Of a DNA stretch of 64,000 nt, positions 22,516-34,324 are shown piece after piece (position 1 is the first letter of the stretch; each line of letters opens with the position of its first letter). A program made the translations under genes and the position numbers. The notes under the pieces are model-generated. The model was not told the DNA's origin, did no database searches, and saw only the letters and a list, made by a program, of their open reading frames with translations. Origin of the DNA: Guadua angustifolia (taxonomy: Eukaryota; Streptophyta; Magnoliopsida; Poales; Poaceae); the NCBI GenBank assembly GCA_036346375.1, contig CM070517.1, positions 46,038,200-46,102,199 of the forward strand, written 5' to 3'.

Positions 22516-22845
22516 AATCGATATCATTTTTATATGCTCAAGTTTTCTTTGGCAAACAAACGAAATTTAGAATTAGCTTAGTATTCATTTCCATGTTACA
22601 ATTTCTCTGCCAACCAAACATAACAATAAGAATTGTTAGCCAATTTCAATTATCAGTTGAATTGAAATTGGGATTCTAATTCCAATTCAGACATTCAAAC
22701 GGACCCAAAACAAATCTCGGAAGAGCTACTTGCTTAAAAAATCTCCAGATTTGAGTTAAACTAGATGCAGGGGCGCTGCGTCCGCCGCACCAGCCGCCGT
22801 AAGACAAATAGTGTAAATCGTGTGAGTTTTGAGGGTCTAACGGGA

Positions 22846-22910
22846 AAAGCACAGTAGCTCGCACCCGACCGTGGAATCAACAATGAGGTCGACTTCATGG
22901 CGGGGGTAAG
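22846..22910 (-). pseudogene. Gypsy reverse transcriptase remnant left of the CACTA insertion
   Basis: Minus strand reads VDLIVDSTVGCELLC, the RT segment that directly follows ACPKD in Tat-type gypsy elements. That preceding part is found at 28111-28200 on the other side of the CACTA element, so the two pieces were once contiguous. Confidence 0.75.
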
Positions 22911-25900
22911 CACTACAGAAACAAACGGTGTCCTCGGCGAAACATTTTTATCGTCGGTAAAATAGCCGGCGACACAAAGTTACCCTCGTCGGCGGCTATA
23001 ATGCAAACCGGCGATATATATAGACCAAGCGGTGTGTCTCGGCTGCACTTAACCCGACGACATAGAGCTCGACACGTGTCCTCGGTCTAACTTAACGGAC
23101 GACACACGACCACTCCGCCCAAGCGAAGTGCGGTAGCGATGAAATTTGAATTTCAGATCCGCCAACACAAGGTAATGTCGGCGGCTAACATAAACCCGAC
23201 GATCTGAGGCACTCCGCCATGTGGGACCAACCTGCAGTTGCTCATGCACGAAGACTTTTTGTCGTCGGAGAGAAAGCAATGACGATAAAATGGTCTATGT
23301 CCCGGCATAAGTATGGCCGCGACACGAGATAAAATTTTGTCGGCGGCTTTATTTTAGCAGACGACAATAGTAATTCGAGACTAATTCATAAAATCTATTT
23401 GAAAATGTTTTTGTTGTTTTTAAAATTAAGAAAACTTAAATAGAGCTTTTAGAATAGTTGTTAGACAACACACATCTATATGAAATGTAATTTTTATTAT
23501 TTAGTTAATTGGTATGTGACAATATTTGTGTGATGTCTCCGTGCGATCGTCGAGTTTGAGTAGAACCTTATGACGTTCCATCATTTGGGCGATTGAAGAA
23601 GCGAGAATTAATGACTGGAATAAATTTGTGTATGTTGTAAAATCTTAAAGTGACCCTAGAAATGTCTCGTTCGACCCGTCGTAGGTAGAAAAGTGTCGAA
23701 GAATGTCACGGTGGTGGTGACTTTGTTACTCCCTTGAGTTTTCATAGAACTTCTTGTGGCGATGAAATCTTGGGTGAAAGAAGAAGCGAGCAATGGAATA
23801 GGTTGTGCATGTTCTAAAACCTTAAACTGGTCCGAAAAATATCTTGTTGGAATGGTTGACATAGCCGCCGATATAAGTGTGAGCTATTTAAATGGGTTGT
23901 CATCAACCGCCACAACTTTATTGTCTCTCTCATTTGTGGGCCGTGCATCTTTGTGTGCGTAGGGTTTAATTGATTAATAATATCTATGAAATTGCAAAAA
24001 TGGCTTTTAGGTATATGCTATAGTTTAAGGGACATTGGTATACTATAATTTTTAAGGGACATTAATTTATATATATTAATTCAAATTAGTTATGTAGATG
24101 GATGCACCAATGGTTGATACCCATATCTGTGTCCATGGTTCGGTGTAGGCGGCGACAAAAATAGCCCGATGTCGTCGGTTTCATATAAGCGAAGACACGA
24201 GAGATGACTTAGTGTCGTCGATCCGATGTAGGCGGCGACATAGATCCTGTCTGCGGGTGGGTCCGACTTCGATGTCGGCGGTATTATGTTAGGCCGGCGA
24301 CACAAGTATTGCATTTAACAAAGCGGCGGCTCTGGGACTTAGCACATTCCTCGGTAGCCTCCGTGTCTCTGCGGTGGGTCAGGCTTCGATGTCGGCGGTT
24401 TCACTGTAGGCCGACGACACAAGTATTGGATTTAACAGGTCGGCTCGATCTGGGACTTAGCACATCCGCTCGATTGTTCCTCGTCGCACATCCTCCGTCT
24501 TGTGCCGAAGCCGACTCCAGCCGCTGCGCCCTCGACTCCTGCGCCCCTCCACGGCCGTCCCTGCGCCCCCGAGTCCTTGCGCGCCGCCTCCTTGCGCCCT
24601 TCCGGCCGTCGGCGCCTCCTTCCGGCCGGTCGGCCCAGCGCCAAGCCTCCCGCCCGCGCCTCCGGGTGTGCCCGGCCGCCCGCCCATTGCTCACGCTCGT
24701 GGCGCGCCTCCTCTCCTCTGCAGTGTCGCTCTAGCCCGACGACTCATTGGTGCCTCCTCCTCTTTGGTGTGTGAAATTGGAGGTATATCTTCTTTGAGTT
24801 TAGCTTGCATGTATGGTGTTTGTGCAAATGTCTAGCTAGGTTTACGGTTTTGAGATGATTTTGGTTAGAGGATGGGAGAGATTAGAAATTGTGTTTGATG
24901 TGATTTAGCAAGGTAGACACATTATCGCTAGAGATTTTACTCTGTATCTGGGAGAGATTATTATGCACCATGTCTTGCATAGGTGGATTCATGTGAGGTC
25001 CTACTTGACATTAGAAAGAGCATTCAAAGATTATCTAGCAAGCCGGAGGAAACAAAAGTGATGCTGATATGCCTCCAGTTAGTGGGCATATTGCTAAATT
25101 CGAGGCCTTTATTGATTTTTGCCTGCATGTCTTGTTTAGGAGAACAATAATTGTGGGAGGTCGTCCACACCGAACCACGCCGCCAGCTTTCCCAAGCTCG
25201 TCCACGCCCGTCGGTCCGCCCTCGACCTCCTAGTCGCCATCTCAGGTTAAGGTAATCTCCGGTGTGAATGTAGCCCAATATATATGCGAATGTAGTCTAA
25301 ATTTGTGATGGAATGTATGTGCATAATGTTGTGATGCAATGAAATGTATATGCAAAATGTGGCCGAGTAATCCATGAGAAATGTATATGCTATATGTGGT
25401 TGTTATTATATTAAATCATCTTTTGTCTGTGAGTGGATGTCCTAGGTTTAGGGAGAGTCTTTGAAATTTCTAATAATTTCGGTAAGTTATGATTGGTACA
25501 ATTACATAGGATCGCACATGATATTTCATCGGTATTACTTAGAACCGTAGCTAACTTGATACTCAACTAGACAACGGATCGTTCTTAAGCTCGTCCTTTA
25601 CAAAATCTGAGTCAAGCAAGGAATATCTGGGCATTATTCTAGTGTGGCTAAGAAATCATATATAACCTCGATGAGTGGTATGGTTGTTGTGCATTTTAAT
25701 TCTGTAGATTCAAATGGACATGATATGTAATTCTAATAAATGATTCGATGTGTATATATAGTCAAATGGCCAAGTCGGAGACCTGCAGCAAGAAGCCGCC
25801 TCTTCCGCCAATGCCACGCTAGAAGCCCAGGCGAAGATGATCGCAGAGATTGCGGCAGAGATCTGAGGCGGATGAGCAGCGGCAGGCGGATGAGCAGCGG

Positions 25901-28105
25901 AGGCGGAGGGAGCGAGAGGAGGATAGGAGGCGATCTGAGGCCCTCGAGTCGAACCTCTGGATGTACAACTATTTCGGTAATTAAGATTGTATCGTAGCTC
26001 GTTGTACTTACGTTTGAGATGCTAACATATCATATCCACGATGCGTTGCGGCGGGACCCTCCGGCGACCAGCAGAATGCCACCTCCGCCGCCGTTCTTCA
26101 CGCAGAACACCGACAAGCGCCCGCCGCAGGGGTAATGCATTTGTTCGATTTTAGCTAACTATTCATACAAGTACACAAATGCACAAGAGTTTTGAAAATT
26201 GTGGTTTCCTCTATTCTTGTAGGTGTCCACCTCAATTGCGCTTTGCTCTGCGGCGAATGCTCATGGGTGATTCGATGGCACTAGATCGGCTGCAGATCAA
26301 TTAAATCGACGATGTGTTTCTTGATCCGTTCTTTGGTTCACAGACTTAGTTAATTATTGCTTTTCTTTGGTTCATAGACACATTGATTGTGAATGTGATG
26401 TACACTTTTGGTTTGTGAGCTGAATTTGTGAATTATTAATGCATTTTGCTATATGTGCTATATGTGCTTGGTTGGCTATCCTAATTTGCTTTATGTTGTT
26501 ATCATATCAACTGTTGTCTTTTGTCTGCTGAGTGGATGTCCTAGTTTTAGGGGAAGTGCTTCCGAAATTTTTTACTCTTTAAGTGCATTACAATCTTTTA
26601 ATAAATGGAAATTGCTTTAGGTTGAGTGAAATATGGTGTTGATCATAGTCTTCAGAACTTTGAGCAAAACACATTGGAAACAGCTAGTGAAGAAGTTGCA
26701 TCCAAAATAAGAACAATTGCTCGATGGAGGAAAGTTTGGTTGTAAGTACTTACATACTTTTGTTTTCTTTCAATCGTATGCCTAGTTATTATTATGCTTT
26801 ATTTTGTCGATAAAAGGAGTTATTATTATACTTTATTGTGATTGAGAGAGTTTTAAGTTGTTTTATTTTGTTTCTGCGGTACAAAATGTCGAGAATCGGG
26901 AGAAACTAAAATACCCCATATCCACTAAATCTTGTGGAGCTTGAAACTTGCTTCTAGGTACATCGAATGAGTTTAGAGCACACTATGAAGGTATTAAAAC
27001 ATATATTTTTAGAGTTTTATTTTTCCTATGATTTTGCTAGCTAATTATGGCATAGCTCGGTGTCTGATGTTTTGTTTCTTTGGTTTCTTGTGATGTCCAT
27101 ACCGGATAATTTGAAGAACTGTATCAAAATTTGGATTCATTAATTATCCCGGAATGAAACCGATAATCTCTCCAAACAATGACCTACATGTCGGTTTTGA
27201 AATTTACTAGTGTGGCTTGTCCATGTTCTTATTTCTTGTCTCGATGATTCATAGTCTTGAACTTTGAGCAAAACACGTTGGAAGCAGCTAGTGCAATTAT
27301 ATTGTCATTGTTACGGTGATATTTGTGAATGTGAATGTGTCAATGGAAACTTTGATCATTTGTGAATTGTATTGATGAATGTGAATGTGTGTGAAATTAT
27401 ATATTGTGATTGTTACGGGCAATTGGGGATATAAAGCTGCTGGGAATGGGGTTTTTGCGAGGTTAAAATTGGATTTTTATAAAATTCGGTATTTTTTTAT
27501 TTTTACAACTGTGTCCTCGGCTCCAATCATGCCGACGACACAAGATAGCCAGTTACGGCACGGAAGAGTGCGTGTCGTCGGCTATAGCCGAGGCCGAGGA
27601 CACTGAATGTCCTCTGTGTCCTCGGCTCTAAATATGCCGACGACACAAGATAGCCCAGTCTTGCATCGCGCAAAAGTGCGTAATCGTCGGCTATAGCCCG
27701 GCCCAGGACACAGATGTCCACTCTGTGTCCTCGGCTCTAAATATGCCGACGACACAAGATAGCCCGAGTTACGGCAATCAAGAAGTGCGTATCGTCGGCT
27801 ATAGCCCGGGCCGAAGACACGGATGTCTACTACAGGTCGGCGGCATTAATTAAGCCGAGGACAAAAGTGTGCCATCTGTTTGGCGATCTAATTTAAGCCG
27901 AAGCGACAAATGTCCGGGTGTCGGGCTGGCCGGGATGGCATCTGTGTCCTCGGGATTTATTGTGGCGTCGACATAGGTACTCGATGTCGTCGACTACGTG
28001 TCGTGGGACTTGTGTCGTCGGGAGGCCGCGACATAGCTCTGTCGGCGGTTTTGGCATCTGTGTCGTCGGTAAAAGCCGAGGACACTGAGCAAGATCTCTG
28101 TAGTG
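22911..28105. mobile_element. CACTA (En/Spm-type) DNA transposon, non-autonomous
   Basis: Left end CACTACAGAAACAAACGG and right end, inverted, CACTACAGAGATC delimit a 5195 bp element flanked by a perfect three-base duplication AAG (22908-22910 and 28106-28108). Both subterminal regions (about 22930-23350, 24110-24430 and 27510-28090) are packed with degenerate repeats of GTCCTCGGC, GTCGTCGGC and their complements, the expected transposase-binding arrays. The interior has no intact transposase. A degenerate frame at 25765-25975 (EAQAKMIAEIAAEI, SEALESNLWMYNYF) looks like a plant transposase tail, and 24490-24760 is a GC-rich stretch of unknown origin. Internal duplications (GAGTGGATGTCCTAG at about 25432 and 26530; GAGCAAAACAC at 26662 and 27262) are visible. 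Confidence 0.9.
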
Positions 28106-31100
28106 AAGGATCCTTCGGGCAGGCCTTGTTGAGGTCGGTGAAGTCGACACACATGCGCCATCTCCCGTTGGACTTCTTGACAAGCACAGGGTTGGCAAGC
28201 CACTCGGGGTGAGAGACTTCCCTGACTATCCCTACGCGCAGCAGCTTCTCTACCTCCTCCCGAATAGCATCTTGCCGCTCTGGCGCCTGCCTCCGGACCT
28301 TTTCTTGGACCGGCGCGCCGAGGCGTTGCTAATCGGTGCTCGATCACCTCCTGGGGACCCGATCATGTCGGACGGTTGCGGCGAACACGTCGGAGTTAGG
28401 CTGGAGGAAGGTGGCGCGCGTCTTCCTATTTGGCGCCGAGGCTGGCGCCAATGTTGTGATCTTCAGGGCTCGCCCTCACTCAGGCGACCACCTTAACCTC
28501 CCTGAGGGCGAGGCGTGGTCGGGCTGAGGGGCTCCCGAGCAGTGGCGTCAGCCACGCCCGTCTGAGTGGCATCGGCAGTCCCATGCCTACTTGTGGCGGC
28601 ATAAGGCCTCCGACTGTCCACCGGATTGTAGCAGGGCCGGGCCCGGCATCTTCACCACCATGTAGGCATAGTGGGTTGCCACCATGAACTTGACCAACGC
28701 CGGTCGACCAAGCAAAGCATTGTAGGGAGGTCGAAATCGGCGACCTCGAAGTCCACCATCTCGATCACGGTAATTGTCCTTCTCCCGAAGGTGGCGGGAG
28801 GCGCTTGACCGAGGGGCATCAAACCAGCCTCGGGGCTACCCGAAGAAAGCGAGCCGGGCCTTGAATCTGCTGCGGGATCTGGAGCGCCAGGAACGCCGAA
28901 GAGGACAGGAGGTTGATGGAGCTCCCCCCGTCCACGGCCTACGCCCGATCGTACATTAGGATGGTGGCGACACCACGATCGGGAGATACCCTAGTGCGGT
29001 GGTGCTTTCAGGGAGGTCAGCCCGACTGAAAGTGATCGTCTTCTCCGACTACATCAGCATCCGACCCGCCCCTAAGCTTGATGCTGTGGCGCACACTTCC
29101 CTCTTCAGCCGTTTGTATGCGGCGTTGGAGGAAAAGGTGGACGAGCCACCATGGATGTACGCCACGGCGTGGTCCGCCTGCTGGAAGGCCAGCGGGGCGG
29201 GATCCTCGTCTTGATCATCGTCGGGGCGGCGTTCCTTGAGCCGCTTCTCCACCATTTTGCTCACGACCCGACAGCCGTCCAGGTCATGAGTGTTGGTCCG
29301 ATGGATCGGGCAATAGAGCTTGCCCTCTTTTTGTTCGCGGCGGTCATCACACCGATCACGGCGGTCGTCGCGCCGGTCACGGCGGTCATCGCGCCGATCC
29401 ACACGATTGCGCTTTCGCCTTGCTGGGTCCTCATTGTCGCTTCGGCGGCCAAGACCCGCCGGTCTCTCTGCCTCACGCTTCGCGCCTTCTTGCCGCGCCA
29501 TTTGGAACCCTTCGAGGTTCCGGCCGTCCTTTCTCGGCCATCCCTAGGGCCGACGCCAGCCCCTGCCTCCGCGGCCAAGCACACTTATGTGCGAGGAGAA
29601 GAACTTCGGAGGTGGTATTGATGAATACGGGTGGCCATCTTCTCCTTCATCTTACGGTCTCGACGCCTCTTGGCGATGGCGACCGATTGCTCGAAATGTG
29701 GGGATCGTGTTGCGGCGGTGGCAAAACCGCCGGATGAAGTCGCGCAGCGACTCCCCCTTCTCCTGCTCGAGGGCATGGAGGTCATCCTCCATGCCTGGCT
29801 GCGCAAAGGAGCCTTGAAAGTTGGTGACGAAGAGGCCGCACAACTCCTCACACGAGTGCACCGACCCTCGGGGGAGATTTAACAACCAAGAACGGCGAGA
29901 GCCGTCAAGGCCGTGGGAGGTAGTTGGCCATGATCTTTTAGACCCGCCACTTTCGCACCACCGTGGTATCATCTGCGAAATTCCTCCGGGTTGGTGGTGC
30001 CGTCATACTTCTCTATGGACGCCGGCGGAACTGTCGAACCACGCCACGCGGCCTTGTGCCGTCGGGAGAAGGCACAGCACCCGACGCCAGAAAAGAAACC
30101 CAGCCGCTTCATTGGAGGCCCGTCCGGAGACCGTTCCGGGGCGCGGGGCTCGGCTTCCTATAGAATCGAAGGTGAACCTCCTCCTTGGTCAGAAGTGAGA
30201 GCCATGGGAGGGACTCTCACCGTCGAGGCTATCCGCTTCCCGTGCGGCGCTCTGGGCCGGCGGCGTGTGGCGACCATGGAGGTCATCCCCGCTGGCGGCT
30301 TTCATCCAGTGCGTTCGGAGGTCCCCACGGTCCTTGCGGGCAGGACCACTCATGCGCGCCCTTCCTTCGGCTCCGCCCGCTGGCCAAAGCTACTTCCGTT
30401 AGAGGCGGCTAAACGCTGAGTCTTCGGCATCGCCCTAAACAGCGGTGGACCAAGCAGTACGGCCGGTCGAAACCTACGGAGTTGGGCGCGTCCACGAGAC
30501 CGGCGATGCTCGCTGACCACGGTGGCGAGAGTCTCTGCGAGTTCCACCGGGGTGGTCAAGAGGAAGCGAACATGCGAGTTCTAAGCGAGGAGTAGCTGCC
30601 TCCATGGCCAGCCGACGTCGCACGGGGTGCTCCGCCGCCTCCAAAGGAGCAATGTTGCCACCCTGTAGGGGCGGGGTGAGATGATCCTTCGTCCGGCGAG
30701 ACTGCCGGGACGCGCCCTGGGCGACGCTCGCCCCCGCCGCTTCTTGATGTTGAGAACCCGCCATCTTTAGATGCGCGGGCTTGCTTCCAAATCACGGACA
30801 CTGAAGTCCGCCGGGGAGTTGGCCGGGAGAACCAACCACTAGCCCCCTACCTGGCGCGCGTCTGTCGGCGTATTCCACGAACGAGCCCGGGTCTCTGGAT
30901 CGGGTTTGGTTCGATGGGAGGCGTCTTCATGGTGGCAAACCCTAGCGAGTGAAAACCCTAATGACTCCCGCGAAGGACTCGGAGCCTATGAACTAAGATG
31001 ACACCTGATTTTTACCCGAGTTGAGGCCCCTCCACCGGGGTAATAGCCTTACGTCCTGCTAGATCTTTTATAGAGTGTTTGAAGCTTGTACAGAGCTCTC

Positions 31101-31887
31101 AAGTTACAAGTTCTTCCTTAGGCTTTACTGCTGAACTCTTGATCCCTCGACCCCCTTCCCCATGCATCAGAGGGCCCTTATATAGCCCAGGCTAACGGGG
31201 GTAGGTAAAAGGGGGGTCATCATGCTGATCTTCATACATTTATTACTCCTTCCCGTGCTTTGTCCGTTCCTCCAACCTCATTAAATGCCGACGCTTGTAA
31301 GCCGCTTGGTCCGCCCGTATATGACCCCTTTGCGGCGGGTAGGTGAGGCGTCGAGAGGAATGGGCTTATGGCGAAATCCTCACAGATCAAGAGACGACCG
31401 CAGCGAGCTGCCTCTGGCGGTACGATAGGGAAGGAGACTTGAGTGAAGCCACCTCGCCCCACCTTCTTACTGGCGGCGGGCGGCGGGCGTCTCGCCCACT
31501 GCTTCGCCGAACGCCACGTGGGCGGCACTGGCGGCGGCGTGCTCGCCCACCCGCTGCTAGGGCGCCATGTGGTGGCGGGCCGAAAGCGGCGGCGTCTAAC
31601 CCACTTGCTCGCCCGAACGCCACGTGGGCGGCACTGGCGGCGGCGTGCTCGCCACTCGCTGCCAGTCGCCACGTGGGTTTGGGCGCCGGCGGCGAGGCGT
31701 CTCGCCCACTGCTCGCCCGAACGCCACGTGGGCCAACACTGGCGGCGAGCGTGCTTCGCCCACCCGCCGCCAAAGCCGCCACGTGGTGGTATTTGGGCCA
31801 GCAGGGGCATCTCGCCCACTGCTCCTCGAGCATACGCGGCTGCTTTTGTGCGATGGAGAGGGTACTCTGGCGCAAAGTACGCCGACA
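28106..31887 (-). mobile_element. Truncated Tat-type gypsy retrotransposon
   Basis: Minus-strand order: 5' LTR (31887-30863), primer site region (GCGCGCCAGGTAGGGGGC), gag start near 30764 (MAGSQHQEAAGASVAQGAS), gag core 29972-29652 (SVHSCEELCGLFVTNFQG, LRDFIRRFCHRRNTIP), gag tail 29501-29049 with an Arg/Asp repeat (RRDDRRDRRDDRRDRCDD) and YCPIHRTNTHDLDGCRVV, then RT start 28200-28111 (NPVLVKKSNGRWRMCVDFTD, LNKACPKD). Many frameshifts are present. The CACTA element interrupts the RT, and only about 65 bp of the element survive beyond it, so the rest of pol and the 3' LTR are lost. Confidence 0.85.
30863..31887 (-). repeat. LTR of the truncated gypsy element with G-box minisatellite
   Basis: 1025 bp bounded by a ten-base inverted repeat TGTCGGCGTA / TACGCCGACA. 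Within it, 31490-31830 is a ~100 bp minisatellite (about 3.3 units) of CTCGCCCGAACGCCACGTGG type. It carries five CACGTG cores near 31518, 31621, 31665, 31723 and 31780. The first ~610 bp match the LTR fragment at 32870-33480, which lacks the minisatellite. Confidence 0.85.
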
Positions 31888-31998
31888 ACCGTGTAGCTCA
31901 AAGTTCACTAAAATCACATCCTACCCACAGGGTGGGCACGTATGTGTAACAAGCACCTCCCTTGATCTTTTTGTCCTCACTTCAACCAAGAGAGTTAA

Positions 31999-32242
31999 CT
32001 CGAAAATGCTACCTTTGAACCAACATATATTATATACTAATGAAATTTAAAGTAAACTGGTAATGTGATACCAAGAGGGGGTGTTAAGTCCTACCATCTG
32101 AACGAGAAGTGCAACGGGGAGACCGAATAATTAGAGGATAAGATGCTCCAGGAAACGTGAATCCGCTGCAGCCTGCAGCGATCTCTGTTTCATGGAGATG
32201 TATTGTGTTCCTTTGCACCTTTATATTGCACTTACTGAATGA
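31999..32242 (+). other. Third copy of the zinc-finger 3' flank (cassette fragment)
   Basis: Matches 20850-21065 and 35370-35600 (ATATACTAATGAAATTTAAA, GTGAATCCGCTGCAGCCTG). No zinc-finger coding sequence precedes it. About 110 bp of unassigned sequence separates it from the gypsy LTR end. Confidence 0.8.
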
Positions 32243-32869
32243 TCGATCAGTCCAAAGGGCAAGTGATTTGCTGGGAAAGGCCCGGCCCTGGGCAGGGCAG
32301 GCAGGACGGTCACCCCGGGCCTCTAAATTACCAGGTCCCTATCATTTATTGGTATAGTCAACTTGTGAAGGTCATAACTCTAAATCTGTATATCCGATTG
32401 AGCTGATTCTTATTGAGTTAGTTTCTACAGTCCAAATTGCATGCCAATCCAACGGTGGAATCTTCGGGAATTAACATTTTAGTAAATATATATCAATTCA
32501 ACGGTGGGATCTTCGGCCATTTCGGTGCATCACCTCTTGACGATTACCTTTCTTCCTAAGAAAATGCTAAAAGGAAGAAACAAAAAGATTCCACATGGGA
32601 TCCACTGGCCATCTTTTTTTTATACTCTTTTGACTCGGGCCATCTTTTTGTGTACTAATAATGGATCTTTTACTTAGCTACTTTTGGCTTTTTAGATTAT
32701 GATAACTTAACGCCTAAGACACTAGCAGATTTTTTAAAGATCAATTTGAGTCTTGCAGAAACTTGGAAGTCTATATGTTTGTCCTGCTTATAATTCTTTC
32801 GAGAATTTTAGTTCTATATCTCTGTGTTTTTTTTACTAACTAGCCGATTAGTCCATGCATATACCATAT
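32243..32869. other. Intergenic, nothing recognised
   Basis: Low-complexity AT-rich DNA with a short local repeat of ATCAATTCAACGGTGG / CCAATCCAACGGTGG (about 32450 and 32495). No coding signal. Confidence 0.4.
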
Positions 32870-33480
32870 TGTCGGCGTATTCCACCTGACAGGCTCGAGT
32901 CTACAGACCGGGTTTGGTTCAGTAGGAGGACGTCTTCGCGGCTGGTAAACCCGAACGAGTGAAAACCCTAGCGACTTCCACACGAAGGATTCCGGAGCCT
33001 ATAAACTAAGATGACACGCAGATTTTACCCAGGTTCAGGCCCCCTTCCAAGGAGGGTAACAGCCCTACGTCCTGCTAGATCTCTTGTTGAAGGTTTGAAG
33101 CTAGTACAATGCTCTTAGGTTACAATTTCTTCCTTAGGTTCTATTGCTGAGCTCTCGACCCCTTTTCCCATGCACCCGAGTGCCCTTATATAGGCCGGGC
33201 CAACTCGGGCAGGTAAAAGGAGTGTCATCATGCTGATCTACATACATTTATTACACCCTTCTGTGTTGTCCCGTTCCTTCAGCCTCAATTAATGCCGACG
33301 CATGGCTTCACCCGGTTCGCTCGGGATGTGACCCCTTTGTGACGGGTAGGAGTGAGGCGTCAGAGGAATGGGCTTGTAGCAGAATTCCTTGTAATCGACG
33401 GACCTAACACAGCAGACCCGCTTCTGACACAGCATGATGGGGTAAGGAGATTTCGAGGCGAAGCCACCACATCCCCACCG
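32870..33480 (-). mobile_element. Truncated LTR fragment
   Basis: Starts TGTCGGCGTATTCC and parallels the first ~610 bp of the LTR at 30863 (TTATATAGGCC, CATTTATTAC, GGAATGGGCTTGTAG). It stops before the minisatellite and the terminal TACGCCGACA, where a MITE begins. Possibly the remnant of the same family rather than the partner LTR of 30863-31887. Confidence 0.75.
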
Positions 33481-33660
33481 GCTACTAATTTATAGTCAGG
33501 CTATAACTAATTCCAAGGCACTTATTATCTATTACATGTGGGCCAATATTTAATTTCATAGACAATGCTATAGCTAATCCATTGTAGAGGTTGTCTATAT
33601 GCTATCTATAGATGACATGGACATTTATTATAGCTAGTACCATTGGAGATGCTCTTAACT
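33481..33660 (-). mobile_element. MITE-like element, family member 2
   Basis: Reverse complement of 5001-5179 with few differences, ending CATTGGAGATGCTCTTA. It sits exactly at the break of the LTR fragment. Confidence 0.6.
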
Positions 33661-34324
33661 ATTTCTTCAATTGAGTGCTTCCTTGGTCTGTACGCATAGT
33701 GAGCTGCAAACAAATATAGTGAAACCTTGGTCTCCGGCTAGGGTTTGGAGAGCTCCATGTGTGTGAGAGAGAGAGAGGGCGAAAGGAGTGGGTTAGAACG
33801 CCCGAATGGTCGGAGGCGATTTGAAGAATGGGGAATTCATGGAAGTTAGAAGTGTGATTCGGTTCTTCGGTCTTTCGATTTCTAAAGAATCGAACCGAAA
33901 ACCGAATAATATTGAAATAAAAACCGAACGTTAAACCAAAACTAAAAAAAAAATTGATTTTTTTTAGTTATGTTTGTTTTCTTAGTTTCGATTAAAAAAT
34001 ACCCACCACTAGTTAACATGCACCATTGAACTTTGTTGGGATGGACTAGACTCCCAGGGAACTGATGTGCTGAACAATTTAGAAGCAAACCTCTCACGGA
34101 AGAATATAATGTACAGAAAATGTGGCATGCTCATACGTACAGGTCTAAACAGACCGCCCATATGATGCTTTTTGCGATCATACTAAACGGTTTTCTGAGA
34201 CGTCCATATTAACTATGCTTAACAAAATTAGAGGTAACTGATGTTAGGAGACCATAAGCGTCGGATCATTTTCTGACGGTCGATCACGCGCAGCCTATTC
34301 TCTCACGCGTCAGACGAGCCACTA
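33661..34324. other. 5' flank of the cassette 2 zinc-finger gene
   Basis: Homologous to the 5' flank of cassette 1 (15425-15964), including GGTCTTTCG and the stretch TGGGATGGACTAGACTCCCA. No TATA box is certain. Confidence 0.5.

Noticed and set aside
24309..24774. Proline/alanine-rich frames inside the CACTA element
   Set aside because: Open on both strands in several frames, low complexity, no recognisable domain.
31232..32050. Frames of about 200 codons in the gypsy LTR
   Set aside because: They consist mostly of the ~100 bp minisatellite, read on both strands, in an LTR.
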